Origin: Spirosoma oryzae
Lineage (GTDB): Bacteria > Bacteroidota > Bacteroidia > Cytophagales > Spirosomataceae
Length of the DNA: 64,000 nt
Assembly: GCF_003002825.1 (NCBI RefSeq)
Contig: NZ_PVTE01000006.1
Location: 1 to 64,000 of the forward strand
Direction: 5' to 3'
Below the pieces are notes generated by a model. That model ran no database searches. It was not told the origin of the DNA and saw only the letters and a program-made list of their open reading frames with translations. Numbering within the stretch: position 1 is the stretch's first letter; each line of letters starts with the position of its first letter. Made by a program: the position numbers and the translations under genes. Shown here piece after piece: positions 30,573 through 39,784 of this stretch.

Positions 30573-31235
30573 TCACGCCGTAATGCGGAATATCGTGGAC
30601 GTTTCGATTGTGCTGTCGGAGGAGGTGGTGGCTTCGCAACTGCCGATTAACTCGAACGGTACGTAGTCGATAAACTCGCGCAGACTGGTAAAATAGTCGG
30701 TGCCGTATTGCTGCGTGCCTTTGTAGAACACCAGGTTGTTGATAAAGTATTTGCCCGCGAATCGCTCTGCCATGATAGCAAACAGATCGTCGAGTTGGGG
30801 TAGTACGTACCAGGTTAGTTCAGCGAACAGAATAGCGTCGTGATCCGGATAATTGGCGATGTTCATCACATCGTCGACGGCAAAGGTCAGGTGCGGAAAC
30901 AGCGTACGGGCTTTGTCGACGGCGGTAGACGAAGTCTCGATTCCTTGTGGTACGATACCTGTTTGTCGATGAATATCCTGCGAATAGTAGCCCAGACCGC
31001 TGCCACATTCCAGCACTGATTTGATACCAAACTTTTTGATGTGGAAAATGCCGGCCTGCCGGGCGTAAGGGTTCGGCTGTTGATCCTGCATCCAGGGTTG
31101 GTCGAACTGTCTGTACATCTCGTCAAACTGCCCAACAAATTGTCCGTCTTTGATAACGTAGTCGTGGTATGTCGCCATCCGTGCGTAAAAAGCTAATTGT
31201 TTTAATAACTTTTTAATCTTCGTGATAGTCTTCAT
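30573..31235 (-). CDS. Class I SAM-dependent methyltransferase
   Basis: A 220-residue protein started at MKTITKIKKLLKQL (31235). The SAM-binding motif I is VLECGSGLGYYSQDI near residues 85-100, with an acidic residue in GIETSS at the end of the next strand, and DDVMNIANYPDHDAILFAELTWYVLPQLDDLF as motifs II-III. The substrate is unknown. The C-terminal 60 residues contain FINNLVFYKGTQQYGTDYF. It is followed by a family A hairpin and lies convergent to the oxidoreductase gene. Confidence 0.8.
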   Translation of the reverse strand: MKTITKIKKLLKQLAFYARMATYHDYVIKDGQFVGQFDEMYRQFDQPWMQDQQPNPYARQAGIFHIKKFGIKSVLECGSGLGYYSQDIHRQTGIVPQGIETSSTAVDKARTLFPHLTFAVDDVMNIANYPDHDAILFAELTWYVLPQLDDLFAIMAERFAGKYFINNLVFYKGTQQYGTDYFTSLREFIDYVPFELIGSCEATTSSDSTIETSTIFRITA

Positions 31236-31263
31236 GCGACCCAAAACTTCGTGAACGGGAAAC

Positions 31264-31296
31264 AAAAAAGCGTTCGGATAAACATATCCGAACGCT
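31264..31296 (-). terminator. Rho-independent terminator
   Basis: A perfect 12-bp stem AGCGTTCGGATA/TATCCGAACGCT with a 4-nt loop, followed on the minus strand by TTTTTT. It ends the aldehyde dehydrogenase transcript (stop at 31322). Confidence 0.92.
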
Positions 31297-31321
31297 GGCT
31301 ATCAAGCAGACTGACAGCTGG

Positions 31322-32677
31322 TTATTCTATCCAGATTGTCTTGGCGTTGACAAATTCCTTCATGCCCAGGTCGGACAGTTCGCGTCCGAAGCCCGATAGT
31401 TTGATACCGCCGAAGGGTACCCGCGCGTCTGATCGCATTAATCCGTTGACGAACACCGATCCCGCCTGAATCTGACGGGCCAGTCGATTTGCCTTGTCAC
31501 TATCCTGTGTCCACAGCGCCGAACCCAGGCCGTAACGCGACTGATTCGCCAGACGGATAGCGTCGGATTCATCTTTTGCCGTGATGATGACGGCCAGCGG
31601 GCCAAACGTTTCGTCGTCGAATGCGGCCATACCGGGCTTTACATTGTCGAGCAGCATCGGTTGGACGTTGCAACCGTTCGCGTCGATTTTATCGGTCAGT
31701 AGTTTCGCGCCTTTGGCTAGCGTGTCGTGCGCTTGTTTCACGATGGCATCGGCCAGGTCGAGCCGGGCCATTGGTCCCATCGTGGTGTTGTCGTTGGTCG
31801 GGTCGCCCTGCTTGATAGCTTCGATGTGGTGAAGCACCCGTTCGGTGAAGGCTTTTTTGACCGACTTCTCGACAATGAATCGCTTAGCCGCGATGCAACT
31901 TTGCCCGGCGTTCTGCATCCGCGACTTCACGGCCGTTTCGGCAGCCTTGTCCAGATCCGCGTCGGCCAGCACAATCAGCGCGTCGGAACCGCCCAATTCG
32001 AGCACCGATTTTTTAATCTGACTGCCGGCAATCTGCGCTACCGACGCGCCCGCTTTCTCACTGCCTGTCAGCGTTACAGCCTTGACGCGCCAGTCGGTCA
32101 GGACGTCTTTGACCGTGTCAGTTTCGATAAGCAGGTTTTGAAATACACCGTCGGGCAGTCCGCTCTCACGGAAAATCGTCTCGATTGCCTGCGCACAACC
32201 CATCACGTTGCCGGCATGCTTAAGCAGACCGACGTTACCCGCAATCAGACCTGGAATAGAGAAGCGCATAGCCTGCCAGAACGGAAAATTCCACGGCATA
32301 ATGGCCAGGACCGGACCCAGCGGCTGGTAACAGATCAGACTGCGCCGGGCGTCGGATTCAATGAGCTGATCGGCCAGAAAAGCCTCGGCATTGTCGGCGT
32401 AAAACGTACAGGTAGTCGCACATTTCTCGACTTCGGAGACAGCCTCTTTTACGGTCTTACCCATCTCGGCCGTAATCAACTCGCCAAGCGCCTGCTTGTT
32501 CGCCAGCATGTACTTACCCACGTTACGCAGGTGTTGGGTTCGATCGGAGAGGGAAAGTGTCGACCAGTCGGCGAAGGCCCTGTCGGCGCGGGTAAGCTTG
32601 CGTTCGAGTTGAGCCGCACTATCGACGCGGTACGTTTTCAGCTTTTGCTGATTATATGGATTGATGGAGGTAAACAT
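31322..32677 (-). CDS. Succinate-semialdehyde dehydrogenase-like aldehyde dehydrogenase
   Basis: A 451-residue NAD(P)-dependent aldehyde dehydrogenase started at [11 protein letters not shown] (32677). Hallmarks: NAD-site MPWNFPFWQ near residue 127, catalytic general base Glu in [11 protein letters not shown] near 230 and nucleophile Cys in [11 protein letters not shown] near 264. The C-terminus [31 protein letters not shown] and the SCIAAKRF pattern fit the Sad/YneI group that oxidises succinate semialdehyde to succinate; the substrate remains inferred. It lies downstream of the marR gene in the same direction, 60 nt after it, and ends at a terminator. Confidence 0.85.
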   Translation of the reverse strand: MFTSINPYNQQKLKTYRVDSAAQLERKLTRADRAFADWSTLSLSDRTQHLRNVGKYMLANKQALGELITAEMGKTVKEAVSEVEKCATTCTFYADNAEAFLADQLIESDARRSLICYQPLGPVLAIMPWNFPFWQAMRFSIPGLIAGNVGLLKHAGNVMGCAQAIETIFRESGLPDGVFQNLLIETDTVKDVLTDWRVKAVTLTGSEKAGASVAQIAGSQIKKSVLELGGSDALIVLADADLDKAAETAVKSRMQNAGQSCIAAKRFIVEKSVKKAFTERVLHHIEAIKQGDPTNDNTTMGPMARLDLADAIVKQAHDTLAKGAKLLTDKIDANGCNVQPMLLDNVKPGMAAFDDETFGPLAVIITAKDESDAIRLANQSRYGLGSALWTQDSDKANRLARQIQAGSVFVNGLMRSDARVPFGGIKLSGFGRELSDLGMKEFVNAKTIWIE

Positions 32678-32737
32678 GAGACCGAGGTTTGGAGTCGTAT
32701 AGAACGGTTCGTTGCTCAGAAAACCAGCCACAAAGCG

Positions 32738-33217
32738 CTACTGTTCTTCCCGACCCAGGGCCGTTACCAGTTCGACCATCGTGTTGATAAACGCTTCCAT
32801 ACGATCGTGCCCGACGATACCGTCGAGTTTGACCCGAACCTGATCGATGCCCTGCCGAATGTCGACCAGTAACTCTTTACCCCGCTCGTCCAGAAAAATA
32901 ACACTGGAACGGGAATCATCAGGATTCTTGGTTATATAAATATAACGCTCCTTTTCCAGCAGACTGACCATTTTGCTCATCATCTGCTTGGTCACGTTTG
33001 CGCGTTTGGCCAGCTCATTATTGGTAGTACCCTGTTCCTCGACATTCGAGATGACCATCATGTAGCTCATCTTGAAATCGGTATAGCCCAGGCTGTTCAG
33101 CTGCGGTTCCATCAGATTATCGATGTACCGTTTTAGTTGCCAGAATAGCCGGCCAACGGCTCGTTGCCGGATGGCGCGCAACTCGGCGAAATCAAAGTCA
33201 ATTTTAGCTTTTTCCAC
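32738..33217 (-). CDS. MarR-family transcriptional regulator
   Basis: A 159-residue regulator with a GTG start at 33217. A winged helix is visible at about residues 55-110: NVEEQGTTNNELAKRANVTKQMMSKMVSLLEKERYIYITKNPDDSRSSVIFLDERG, where D-x-R and the following wing are typical of MarR proteins. MarR proteins repress divergent efflux genes and are released by small ligands. Two matching inverted repeats lie in the intergenic region to the divergent efflux operon, which strongly suggests that this protein controls that operon and itself. Confidence 0.92.
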   Translation of the reverse strand: MEKAKIDFDFAELRAIRQRAVGRLFWQLKRYIDNLMEPQLNSLGYTDFKMSYMMVISNVEEQGTTNNELAKRANVTKQMMSKMVSLLEKERYIYITKNPDDSRSSVIFLDERGKELLVDIRQGIDQVRVKLDGIVGHDRMEAFINTMVELVTALGREEQ

Positions 33218-33271
33218 GATTTAACTAAATCTTACTCCGAACAGAGAACCATTCGCAGACTTTTATTTGTA

Positions 33272-33346
33272 CAAATATAGTCAACCTGATTGACTTTATC
33301 CGTTCCTGTCATACATTTGCAGCACCTTAGTCAAACAGGTTGACTA
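33272..33346. promoter_or_regulatory. MarR operators and divergent promoters of the efflux operon
   Basis: Two inverted repeats of the form AGTCAA-N5-TTGACT stand at 33279-33295 and, extended by one base each side, 33328-33346, with centres 50 bp apart. The plus promoter is TTG (33290-33292), 19 nt, then TACATTTG (33312-33319); operator 1 covers its -33 and operator 2 lies at its start point. On the minus strand TATATTTG (33279-33272) is a -7 box for marR, overlapping operator 1. Binding at both sites would shut off both directions. Confidence 0.85.
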
Positions 33347-33396
33347 CTTAAAAGGTTATCCATTCGTAAAAACGTAACCGAGTAAACCGGACCAAC

Positions 33397-34503
33397 ATGG
33401 CAACGGATACATACCCTCAAGTTGAAGAGAAGAGTGCAGTAAAAACGTATTTACCGCGCATCATTATTGCCGCCGTATTGATAATCGGCGGTTATTTTGG
33501 CTACAAGGCCTATCGGCATAGCCAGCAGTTTGAGTCGACCGACAACGCGCAGATCGAAGGAAACACCGCGCCGGTACTGGCTCGCGTGGCGGGTTATGTG
33601 CAGGCTGTCAACGTCAGCGACTATGCCACCGTTACGAAAGGGCAGCCGCTGGTCACGATCGATCCGCAGGAATACGATGTCGCGCTGGCGCAGGTGCAGG
33701 CCGACTATCAGCAATCGCTGGCTGATCTGGCCACTGCCCGCGCGGATCTGCAAAATGCGCAGGCAAACGTCACCAACGTAGCCCAGAACCTACGCGTAGC
33801 TCAGTCAAATGCAGCTGTTCAGGCCGTACGGCGCGATAAGGCGCAGGCTGACCTGAAGCGTGATCAGAACCTGTATCAGGCGCAGTCGCTGACGCAGAAA
33901 CAGCTGGAAGACTCGCGAAATACGGTCGACGTGCAGTCGAAGCAGTATCAGGCCAATGAAGCACAGGTTGGCCTGGCCCGCACGTCGCAGGGCATTGCGT
34001 CGGCTGGTATCGCCCGCGCACAAGCCAATATCGAGAAGATTCAGGCCGTGCTCAAAGTGAAACAGGCTGCTATTGAAGCGGCCAAACTCAAAGTTAGCTA
34101 TGCCCGACTGACAGCGCCCATTAGTGGCAAAATTGGCCGGAAAAATGTGATCGTCGGGCAGTACGTACAACCCGGACAGACGCTGTTCACAATTGTCGAT
34201 GACTCGGTATTCTGGGTGATTGCCAACTTCAAGGAAACACAGCTGGAGAAAATGCAGGTTGGTCAGCCGGTAGACATCAAAGTCGACGCATACCCTGAAC
34301 TGACTGTTGAGGGGCGCGTCATGTCGCTGGCCGATGCCACGGGTGCTCGCTCAGCACTGCTGCCACCCGATAACTCATCGGGTAACTTCGTCAAGATTAC
34401 ACAGCGCGTGCCGGTACGGATCGAAATTCTGAACCCGGAAAAATACAAAAGCAAACTACGCGCTGGTCTGAGTGTCGACGCTGAAGTTCGCGTGGCTAAC
34501 TAG
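33397..34503 (+). CDS. EmrA-like membrane fusion protein
   Basis: A 368-residue HlyD/EmrA-type adaptor of a tripartite efflux pump. After a short cytoplasmic start, residues about 20-37 (YLPRIIIAAVLIIGGYFG) anchor it in the inner membrane. The barrel-lipoyl region NAQIEGNTAPVLARVAGYVQAVNVSD is followed by a long Ala/Gln-rich coiled-coil hairpin (about 100-225), then LTAPISGKIGRKNVIVGQYVQPGQ, the second lipoyl half, and a beta-barrel domain. It links EmrB to the TolC-like channel. First gene of the MarR-controlled operon. Confidence 0.93.
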   Translation: MATDTYPQVEEKSAVKTYLPRIIIAAVLIIGGYFGYKAYRHSQQFESTDNAQIEGNTAPVLARVAGYVQAVNVSDYATVTKGQPLVTIDPQEYDVALAQVQADYQQSLADLATARADLQNAQANVTNVAQNLRVAQSNAAVQAVRRDKAQADLKRDQNLYQAQSLTQKQLEDSRNTVDVQSKQYQANEAQVGLARTSQGIASAGIARAQANIEKIQAVLKVKQAAIEAAKLKVSYARLTAPISGKIGRKNVIVGQYVQPGQTLFTIVDDSVFWVIANFKETQLEKMQVGQPVDIKVDAYPELTVEGRVMSLADATGARSALLPPDNSSGNFVKITQRVPVRIEILNPEKYKSKLRAGLSVDAEVRVAN

Positions 34504-34628
34504 GAGTTGTAGGGTTGTAAAGTTGGATAGTTATAGAGTTGCGGTTCCCCGCAGGGACTGACGCATCTAGTTCAACTCCGTAACCTCAGAACTATTTAAC
34601 TCTACAACCATCCAACTCTACAACTCTA
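34501..34628. repeat. Long imperfect stem-loop, family F, inside the efflux operon
   Basis: TAGGAGTTGTAGGGTTGTAAAG and neighbouring AGTTGGATAGTTATAGAGTT pair imperfectly with AACTCTACAACCATCCAACT and CTACAACTCTA. It fills the space between the adaptor and transporter genes and ends 7 bp before the latter's start. It may modulate expression between the cistrons. Confidence 0.7.
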
Positions 34629-34634
34629 AAGAAA

Positions 34635-36215
34635 ATGGCACAACAATCTGGATTTGGTCGCTGGGTCGTCGTGATTACGGCGGTCTCGGCGGCCATCATG
34701 GAACTGATTGACACGTCGATCGTGAACGTCGGTTTGAACGATATTGCCGGGAACCTGGGTGCTACCATCGAAGACGTATCGTGGGTTGTTACCTCGTATG
34801 GTATCGCCAACGTGATCGTCATCCCGATGACGGGCTTTTTGCAGAAATACTTTGGCCGGAAGAACTACTACATCGCGTCGATTATCCTGTTTACGCTGGC
34901 GTCGTACGGTTGTGGTATCGCGACGGATCTGTGGACGCTGGTGTTCTTCCGGTTTATGCAGGGCGTTGGGGGCGGGGCGCTGCTGTCGACCTCACAGGGA
35001 ATCATGTTCGATGCGTTTCCACCGTCGCAGCGCGCCACGGCATCGGCCTTGTTTGGACTGGGTATCGTACTCGGCCCAACCTTCGGCCCTACGCTGGGGG
35101 GGATCATCATCGACAATTTCCACTGGAGCTGGATGTTCTTCATCAACATTCCGGTAGGTATTCTGGCGGTATTCCTGAGCATCACCTACGTCGAGAAGAA
35201 AGAAGACGAAATAGACATCGACCGGAAGCAGATCAAGATCGACTACCTGGGCATCATCCTGCTGGCCGTTGGGGTCGGGGCACTGCAATACGTGCTGGAG
35301 CGGGGAGAAGCCGACGACTGGTTCGACGATCAGGCCATTATTTACCTGACGGTGGCTGCCGTTGTCGCCATTCCGTTGTTTATCTGGTGGCAACTCTACG
35401 GAACGAAGTCGCCCGTACTTGACCTGCGGGTTCTGAAAAACACGAACCTGGCCATCGGAGCTATTCTGCTGTTTGTCGTCGGCTACGGGCTGTTTACGTC
35501 AGTCTTGTTATACCCATTGTTCGTACAACGTGTTTTGGGTTTTACGGCTACGAAAACCGGTATGCTGCTGATTCCGGGGGGCGCCATCGCTGCCTTCTGC
35601 TTCCCGATGGTTGGGAAGATTCTGAGTAAGGGCGTCTCACCCCGATACGTCGTCATGGCTGGTTACGTTGTGTTCGCCACCTTCTGTTTTCTGATGTCGA
35701 CCTACAATGCTGAAACGCAGGACCCTGATTTTCTGAAGGCACTGCTGATTCGGGGGGTAGGACTGGCCCTGGTCAATGTACCGCTGATTAATACGTCGGT
35801 ATCGACGCTGGCTGTAGCGGAGTTACCAACAGGTATCGCCATCACGAACATGATGCGGCAACTTGGTGGTGCCTTCGGCGTAGCGATCACAAACACCTAC
35901 GTGACGCAACGGGCCGCCGTTCACCGGGGTGACCTGATTGTCAACACATCGCCGGAGAATCCCCTGTTTACGGAGCGTATCAACGCGCTGACGCAGGGAC
36001 TGGCTTCGAAAGGCATCAACGCGCTGGACGCTGTGACGGGTGCTTACCGTAACCTCGACCTGATTATCCAGAAACAGTCGCTGATGCTGGCGTACCTCGA
36101 TACGTTCAAGCTGGCAGGATTGTTCTTCGTTGTCTCGTTTCCTCTGCTATTCTTTATCAAAAACCGCAAAATGGACGCGGCCACCGCGAAAGCCGTCGCC
36201 GATGCAGCGCACTAG
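34635..36215 (+). CDS. EmrB-like DHA2 family MFS drug exporter
   Basis: A 526-residue inner-membrane transporter with 14 expected transmembrane segments. The DHA2 pattern is visible at its start (AIMELIDTSIVNVGLNDIAGNLGAT and VTSYGIANVIVIPMTGFL), then RFMQGVGGGALLSTSQGIMF and TALFGLGIVLGPTFGPTLGG-like motif C at about 125-150. It would pump out drugs or other amphipathic compounds with proton exchange, in complex with the EmrA-like adaptor and TolC-like channel encoded beside it. Confidence 0.93.
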   Translation: MAQQSGFGRWVVVITAVSAAIMELIDTSIVNVGLNDIAGNLGATIEDVSWVVTSYGIANVIVIPMTGFLQKYFGRKNYYIASIILFTLASYGCGIATDLWTLVFFRFMQGVGGGALLSTSQGIMFDAFPPSQRATASALFGLGIVLGPTFGPTLGGIIIDNFHWSWMFFINIPVGILAVFLSITYVEKKEDEIDIDRKQIKIDYLGIILLAVGVGALQYVLERGEADDWFDDQAIIYLTVAAVVAIPLFIWWQLYGTKSPVLDLRVLKNTNLAIGAILLFVVGYGLFTSVLLYPLFVQRVLGFTATKTGMLLIPGGAIAAFCFPMVGKILSKGVSPRYVVMAGYVVFATFCFLMSTYNAETQDPDFLKALLIRGVGLALVNVPLINTSVSTLAVAELPTGIAITNMMRQLGGAFGVAITNTYVTQRAAVHRGDLIVNTSPENPLFTERINALTQGLASKGINALDAVTGAYRNLDLIIQKQSLMLAYLDTFKLAGLFFVVSFPLLFFIKNRKMDAATAKAVADAAH

Positions 36216-36300
36216 GTTCAGTTTACGGTATTCGGTTTACAGTTGTCCGTTGCGCGACAGCCGCTATAAACCGAATACCGCAAACCGAATACTGTAAACC
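36215..36300. repeat. Long imperfect stem-loop, family A, copy 2, inside the efflux operon
   Basis: GTTTACGGTATTCGGTTTAC pairs with AAACCGAATACCGC/AAACCGAATACTGTAAACC. It fills the space between the transporter gene and the TolC-like gene. Confidence 0.75.
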
Positions 36301-36308
36301 GATTTCCG

Positions 36309-37640
36309 ATGAAAGCCACCATACTTACCATTCTTTCCCTATTGACGGCCGGTTTTGTACAGGCGCAGACGCAGCCCGCCGACCTGACCGTGCCCAACGA
36401 CCTGCGGGTGCTGATTCAGCAGGCCAATACGAATTACCCGGTGCTGAAACAGCAACAGCAACTGATTCAGGCCGGTGAGGTGCGGGTCGATATTGCGCGT
36501 ACAGCGATGCGGCCACAGGTCAACCTGAACGGGTCATATACTTATATCACACCTGTACCGAGCGTAACTTTCCCGATCAATGGGACGGAAGCGGTGCTGA
36601 AACTGGCCCCGAACAATAACATCAACGGCAACGTGTCGATCGGGCAGACGATCTACGACTTTGGCCGGACCACGGCTTCAATCCAGCAGGCTGCCGATAA
36701 CGTTCAGCTTCTGCGCCGGAACTTCGAGATAACCCAGCAAACGATTGGCTATCAGGTGGCGGCCGCGTACTACGGTATCGGCTATCTGCAACAGGCTATC
36801 GTTGTGCAGGATTCGGTTATCAGAACGGCGGGTGCCAACGTGCGGCTGCTGTCGCAGCGGCTACAGAATGGTGATGCGTTACCCTATGACGTGCTGACGC
36901 AGGAGGTTCGGGTAAAGGCGTCGACAAACCGTAAGATTGAACTGCAAAATCAACTCGAACGGCAGGTGGCACAGCTGACTTTCCTGACCGGAAATACGAA
37001 CCCGGATCTGAACCTGGCGGCTCAACAGTTTAAACTGGGTATGACGACTGCCGCCGTTTCGCTGTTCGACGTGAACGGGCAACTGCAAGTGGCCGCTGCT
37101 GGCAACAAAGATGTCTTGCTGGCGCAGGACCGGGTAAAAGCTGCCGAGACGGATGTGCTGGTGACGAACAAAGCGGGGATGCCAAACTTCGGCTTCAGCG
37201 GTACGGCCGGGTATAAAAACGGGTATCCGCTCAACGTCGAACAGCTACGATCGAATGTAGCCGCCGGGGTAGCCCTGACGATTCCCTTATATGCGGGTAA
37301 GCGGTATCAGTTACAGAATCAGGCGGCACAGCTGAATTTAAATGCCAGCCGCTACGCGGTCGAGACGGCTAACGCGCAACTGCGCCAGAGTATCGCTCAG
37401 TTGAACGCTGACATTCGCAGTAATCAATCCCGGCTGGCCAACCTTGAAACGCAGGTTCTGCAAGCCCGGCAGGCGCTCAACATCGCCAACGCCCGGTTGC
37501 GCAATGGTGTGATCACGAACGTTGAGTTGCAAAGTGCGGAAACCGGCGTCGAAGAAGCCGAACTCGGCCGCCTGACGTTCCAATACCAACTGCTATTGAA
37601 TCAGCTCGAATTGAAGCGCCTGCTTGGTGAATCGCTGTAG
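36309..37640 (+). CDS. TolC-family outer-membrane channel
   Basis: A 443-residue protein with a signal peptide (MKATILTILSLLTAGFVQAQ) and the long helical, Gln/Ala/Asn-rich repeats of outer-membrane efflux proteins: two halves each with a helical hairpin, one near residues 30-220 and one near 250-440. The motif ANARLRNGVITNVELQSAETGVEEAELGRL near residue 395 is typical of the second repeat. It completes the EmrAB-TolC pump and is the third gene of the operon. Confidence 0.92.
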   Translation: MKATILTILSLLTAGFVQAQTQPADLTVPNDLRVLIQQANTNYPVLKQQQQLIQAGEVRVDIARTAMRPQVNLNGSYTYITPVPSVTFPINGTEAVLKLAPNNNINGNVSIGQTIYDFGRTTASIQQAADNVQLLRRNFEITQQTIGYQVAAAYYGIGYLQQAIVVQDSVIRTAGANVRLLSQRLQNGDALPYDVLTQEVRVKASTNRKIELQNQLERQVAQLTFLTGNTNPDLNLAAQQFKLGMTTAAVSLFDVNGQLQVAAAGNKDVLLAQDRVKAAETDVLVTNKAGMPNFGFSGTAGYKNGYPLNVEQLRSNVAAGVALTIPLYAGKRYQLQNQAAQLNLNASRYAVETANAQLRQSIAQLNADIRSNQSRLANLETQVLQARQALNIANARLRNGVITNVELQSAETGVEEAELGRLTFQYQLLLNQLELKRLLGESL

Positions 37641-37647
37641 TATAAAT

Positions 37648-37717
37648 AACCCCTAAATCCCCTGAAGGGGACTTTGTTCATAAGCGAGCAAAGTCCCCTT
37701 CAGGGGATTTAGGAGTT
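37648..37717. repeat. Long stem-loop, family C, copy 1
   Basis: Two 32-nt arms (37648-37679 and 37686-37717) pair with only two mismatches, around a 6-nt loop. The stem contains TAAATCCCCTGAAGGGGACT. It lies between the convergent TolC and comB genes and could terminate both, although no T-run follows. Confidence 0.85.
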
Positions 37718-37733
37718 AGTCATTGACTGTAAA

Positions 37734-38444
37734 CTACGGCTCCATCGCTACCAGCGACGTACCGCGCAGTACCGGAATAACGTCGTAGAGGTCGTGTTGC
37801 AGACAGTAGGTGATGTCTTTCTGAATACCCAGCTTTTGCAGCCGCCGGATGTGCGACGCGTTGGCCATGTACCCAATCAGATTGTCTTTGCCCTGCTCGT
37901 AAAGCCGACCCGCCATGATAGCGCTGTCTTCGGCTAAGGCGTAACTGGTTTTGAGTCGTTCGACCAATGCCCCGGCGAAGAGTGTATCTTCCAGATTGAC
38001 CCGACCTTTCCAGCCGGCGCATAGAACGAGTACGTCGTACGGTTCGGTGCGTAGGTAGCTGGCAATGGCTTCCAGATTCAGGAACGACCCAACCAGTACT
38101 TTCACCGCCGACCGCGATTTGGTGATGGCCAGTGTGCCATTGGTGGTGGTCATTGCCACGTCGACCCCCCGAATACGCTCGTCCATATAGGTAAACGGCG
38201 AATTGTCGAGTTCAAAGCCTTCGACCTTGCGGGCGTTGCGTTCAGCTGCGGCCAGAAAACCACGCTCCTGATACCGCTGACATTCTTCGATGGTGGCTAC
38301 CGGTACGATGCTTCGTACGCCATAGGCGAAAGCCGTAACCATGCAGCTCGTCGCCCGAAATACGTCAGCTACAACCACGATGGTATTTTCCATCCGGTGC
38401 AGGTCGAGCAGGTCAGGCGTTAAACAGACGTCGATTTGTTTCAT
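37734..38444 (-). CDS. comB: 2-phosphosulfolactate phosphatase
   Basis: A 236-residue ComB-family enzyme. In methanogens this Mg2+-dependent acid phosphatase hydrolyses 2-phosphosulfolactate to sulfolactate. The family signatures are VVADVFRATSCMVTAFAYGVRSIVPV near residues 22-48, EGFELDNSPFTYMDERIRGVDVAMTTTNGT near 75-105, and LCAGWKGRVNLEDTLFAGALVERL near 140-163. In Bacteroidota its physiological substrate is not settled, since coenzyme M is absent; sulfolipid or sulfolactate metabolism is a guess. No sulfonate genes are beside it. Confidence 0.85.
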   Translation of the reverse strand: MKQIDVCLTPDLLDLHRMENTIVVVADVFRATSCMVTAFAYGVRSIVPVATIEECQRYQERGFLAAAERNARKVEGFELDNSPFTYMDERIRGVDVAMTTTNGTLAITKSRSAVKVLVGSFLNLEAIASYLRTEPYDVLVLCAGWKGRVNLEDTLFAGALVERLKTSYALAEDSAIMAGRLYEQGKDNLIGYMANASHIRRLQKLGIQKDITYCLQHDLYDVIPVLRGTSLVAMEP

Positions 38445-38452
38445 AATGGGTA

Positions 38453-38659
38453 TATGTATCCTGAACTTGTCCTGAACTGTGATTTATTTGATTGTACTGA
38501 TAGGCTATGATTTTTCTTTGTGAATCATGGGAATCCTGTAATCAGTGTAATCATAGTTCAAGATTGTCTGAACTATGATTCATGTGATTGAGATGATCGG
38601 CTGTGATTCCAAAAAATCAAGGCAATCATCTCAATCAAATAAATCACAGTTCAAGACAG
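38453..38659. repeat. Repeat family D, copy 1: two consecutive stem-loops downstream of gcvT
   Basis: Hairpin one has GATTGTACTGAT (38490-38501) against ATCAGTGTAATC (38541-38552), extended by TGAACTGTGAT/ATCATAGTTCA. Hairpin two has GATTGAGATGAT (38586-38597) against ATCATCTCAATC (38625-38636) around a 27-nt loop. The bases 38594-38628 recur exactly, inverted, at 39840-39874 on the other side of gcvT. Confidence 0.8.
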
Positions 38660-39748
38660 TTAGCGTACGAAAGGAAGTTTAACGACTTCGGCCTGTAGCA
38701 GTTTGTCGCGGACTTTAATATAGATGGTGCTGCCGGGTTTGCTCAGCGCGGTCGGAACGTAGCCCAATCCGATGCCTTTACCCAGCGTCGGTGATTGCGT
38801 GCCCGACGTGACTTCACCAATGGTGTTGCCATCGGCGTCGGCGATTTCGTAGTGGCCGCGCGGAATCCCCCGGTCGATCATGGTAAAACCGGCAAGTTTG
38901 CGGGGAACGCCCTGCTCTTTCTGCTGCTTCAGCACATCGGCGTCGATAAAGTCGTGCGTAAACTTCGTTACCCAGCCCAGGCCCGCTTCGATGGGTGAAG
39001 TTTCGTCGGTGATGTCGTTGCCGTATAGGTTGTAGCCCATTTCCAGCCGTAGTGTATCCCGCGCACCCAGGCCAATTGGTTTGATTCCGTAGGGCGCACC
39101 GGCTTCCATAATTGCGTTCCAGACAGCTTCGGCCTGATGGTTCGAGACGTAAATCTCAAAACCGCCCGCCCCCGTGTAGCCCGTTGCCGACACGATTACG
39201 TTGGCACAACCGGCAAAATTGGTTTTGACGAAAGTGTAGTACCCAATGGCGTCGAGGTTCTCCTCCGTCAGCGACTGCATCGCTTTTGCGGCCAATGGAC
39301 CCTGTACGGCAAACAGGCTCATTTCGTCGGAAATGTTGATCATCTCCACGGCCCCGTCCGTATTGTACTGACTGATCCAGTTCCAGTCTTTGTCGATGTT
39401 CGATGCATTGACGACCAGCATGTACTCGTGTTCGTTGATGCGGTACACCAGCAGATCGTCGACGATACCACCTTTGCCGTTGGGCAGGTAGCTGTACTGC
39501 ACTTTACCGTCGTACAGGGCATGGGCGTCGTTGGCCGATACCTTGTTGATCAGGCCGATAGCGTGCTCGCCTTTGAGCATAAACTCGCCCATGTGCGACA
39601 CGTCGAACACCCCGACGGCGTTACGGACGGTATTGTGTTCGTCCAGATCGGATGAATAGCGAACGGGCATCTCGAAGCCCGCAAACGGTACGATCTTCGC
39701 ACCGGCCTGTTGATGAATCGAATGAAGGGGAACTTGCTTGAGCGACAT
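38660..39748 (-). CDS. gcvT: Aminomethyltransferase, T-protein of the glycine cleavage system
   Basis: A 362-residue protein started at MSLKQVPLHSIHQQ (39748). T-protein hallmarks are PFAGFEMPVRYSSDLDEHNTVRNAVGVFDVSHMGEF at residues about 21-57, the ATGYTGAGGFEIY motif near 190, where folate-binding residues lie, and GLGARDTLRLEMGYNLYGNDI near 225. It transfers the methylene group from lipoyl H-protein to tetrahydrofolate. The gene stands alone, without gcvH or gcvP next to it, and is flanked by inverted family D repeats. Confidence 0.95.
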   Translation of the reverse strand: MSLKQVPLHSIHQQAGAKIVPFAGFEMPVRYSSDLDEHNTVRNAVGVFDVSHMGEFMLKGEHAIGLINKVSANDAHALYDGKVQYSYLPNGKGGIVDDLLVYRINEHEYMLVVNASNIDKDWNWISQYNTDGAVEMINISDEMSLFAVQGPLAAKAMQSLTEENLDAIGYYTFVKTNFAGCANVIVSATGYTGAGGFEIYVSNHQAEAVWNAIMEAGAPYGIKPIGLGARDTLRLEMGYNLYGNDITDETSPIEAGLGWVTKFTHDFIDADVLKQQKEQGVPRKLAGFTMIDRGIPRGHYEIADADGNTIGEVTSGTQSPTLGKGIGLGYVPTALSKPGSTIYIKVRDKLLQAEVVKLPFVR

Positions 39749-39767
39749 GAGCACTGAGGTTATCCCG

Positions 39768-39775
39768 CAAAGGTA
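39768..39775 (-). promoter_or_regulatory. -7 box of probable gcvT promoter
   Basis: On the minus strand these bases read TACCTTTG, a perfect TAnnTTTG box, 20 bp before the gcvT start. No clear TTG lies 19-21 nt upstream, and the family D repeat begins shortly above it. Confidence 0.4.
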
Positions 39776-39784
39776 CGAACATCA

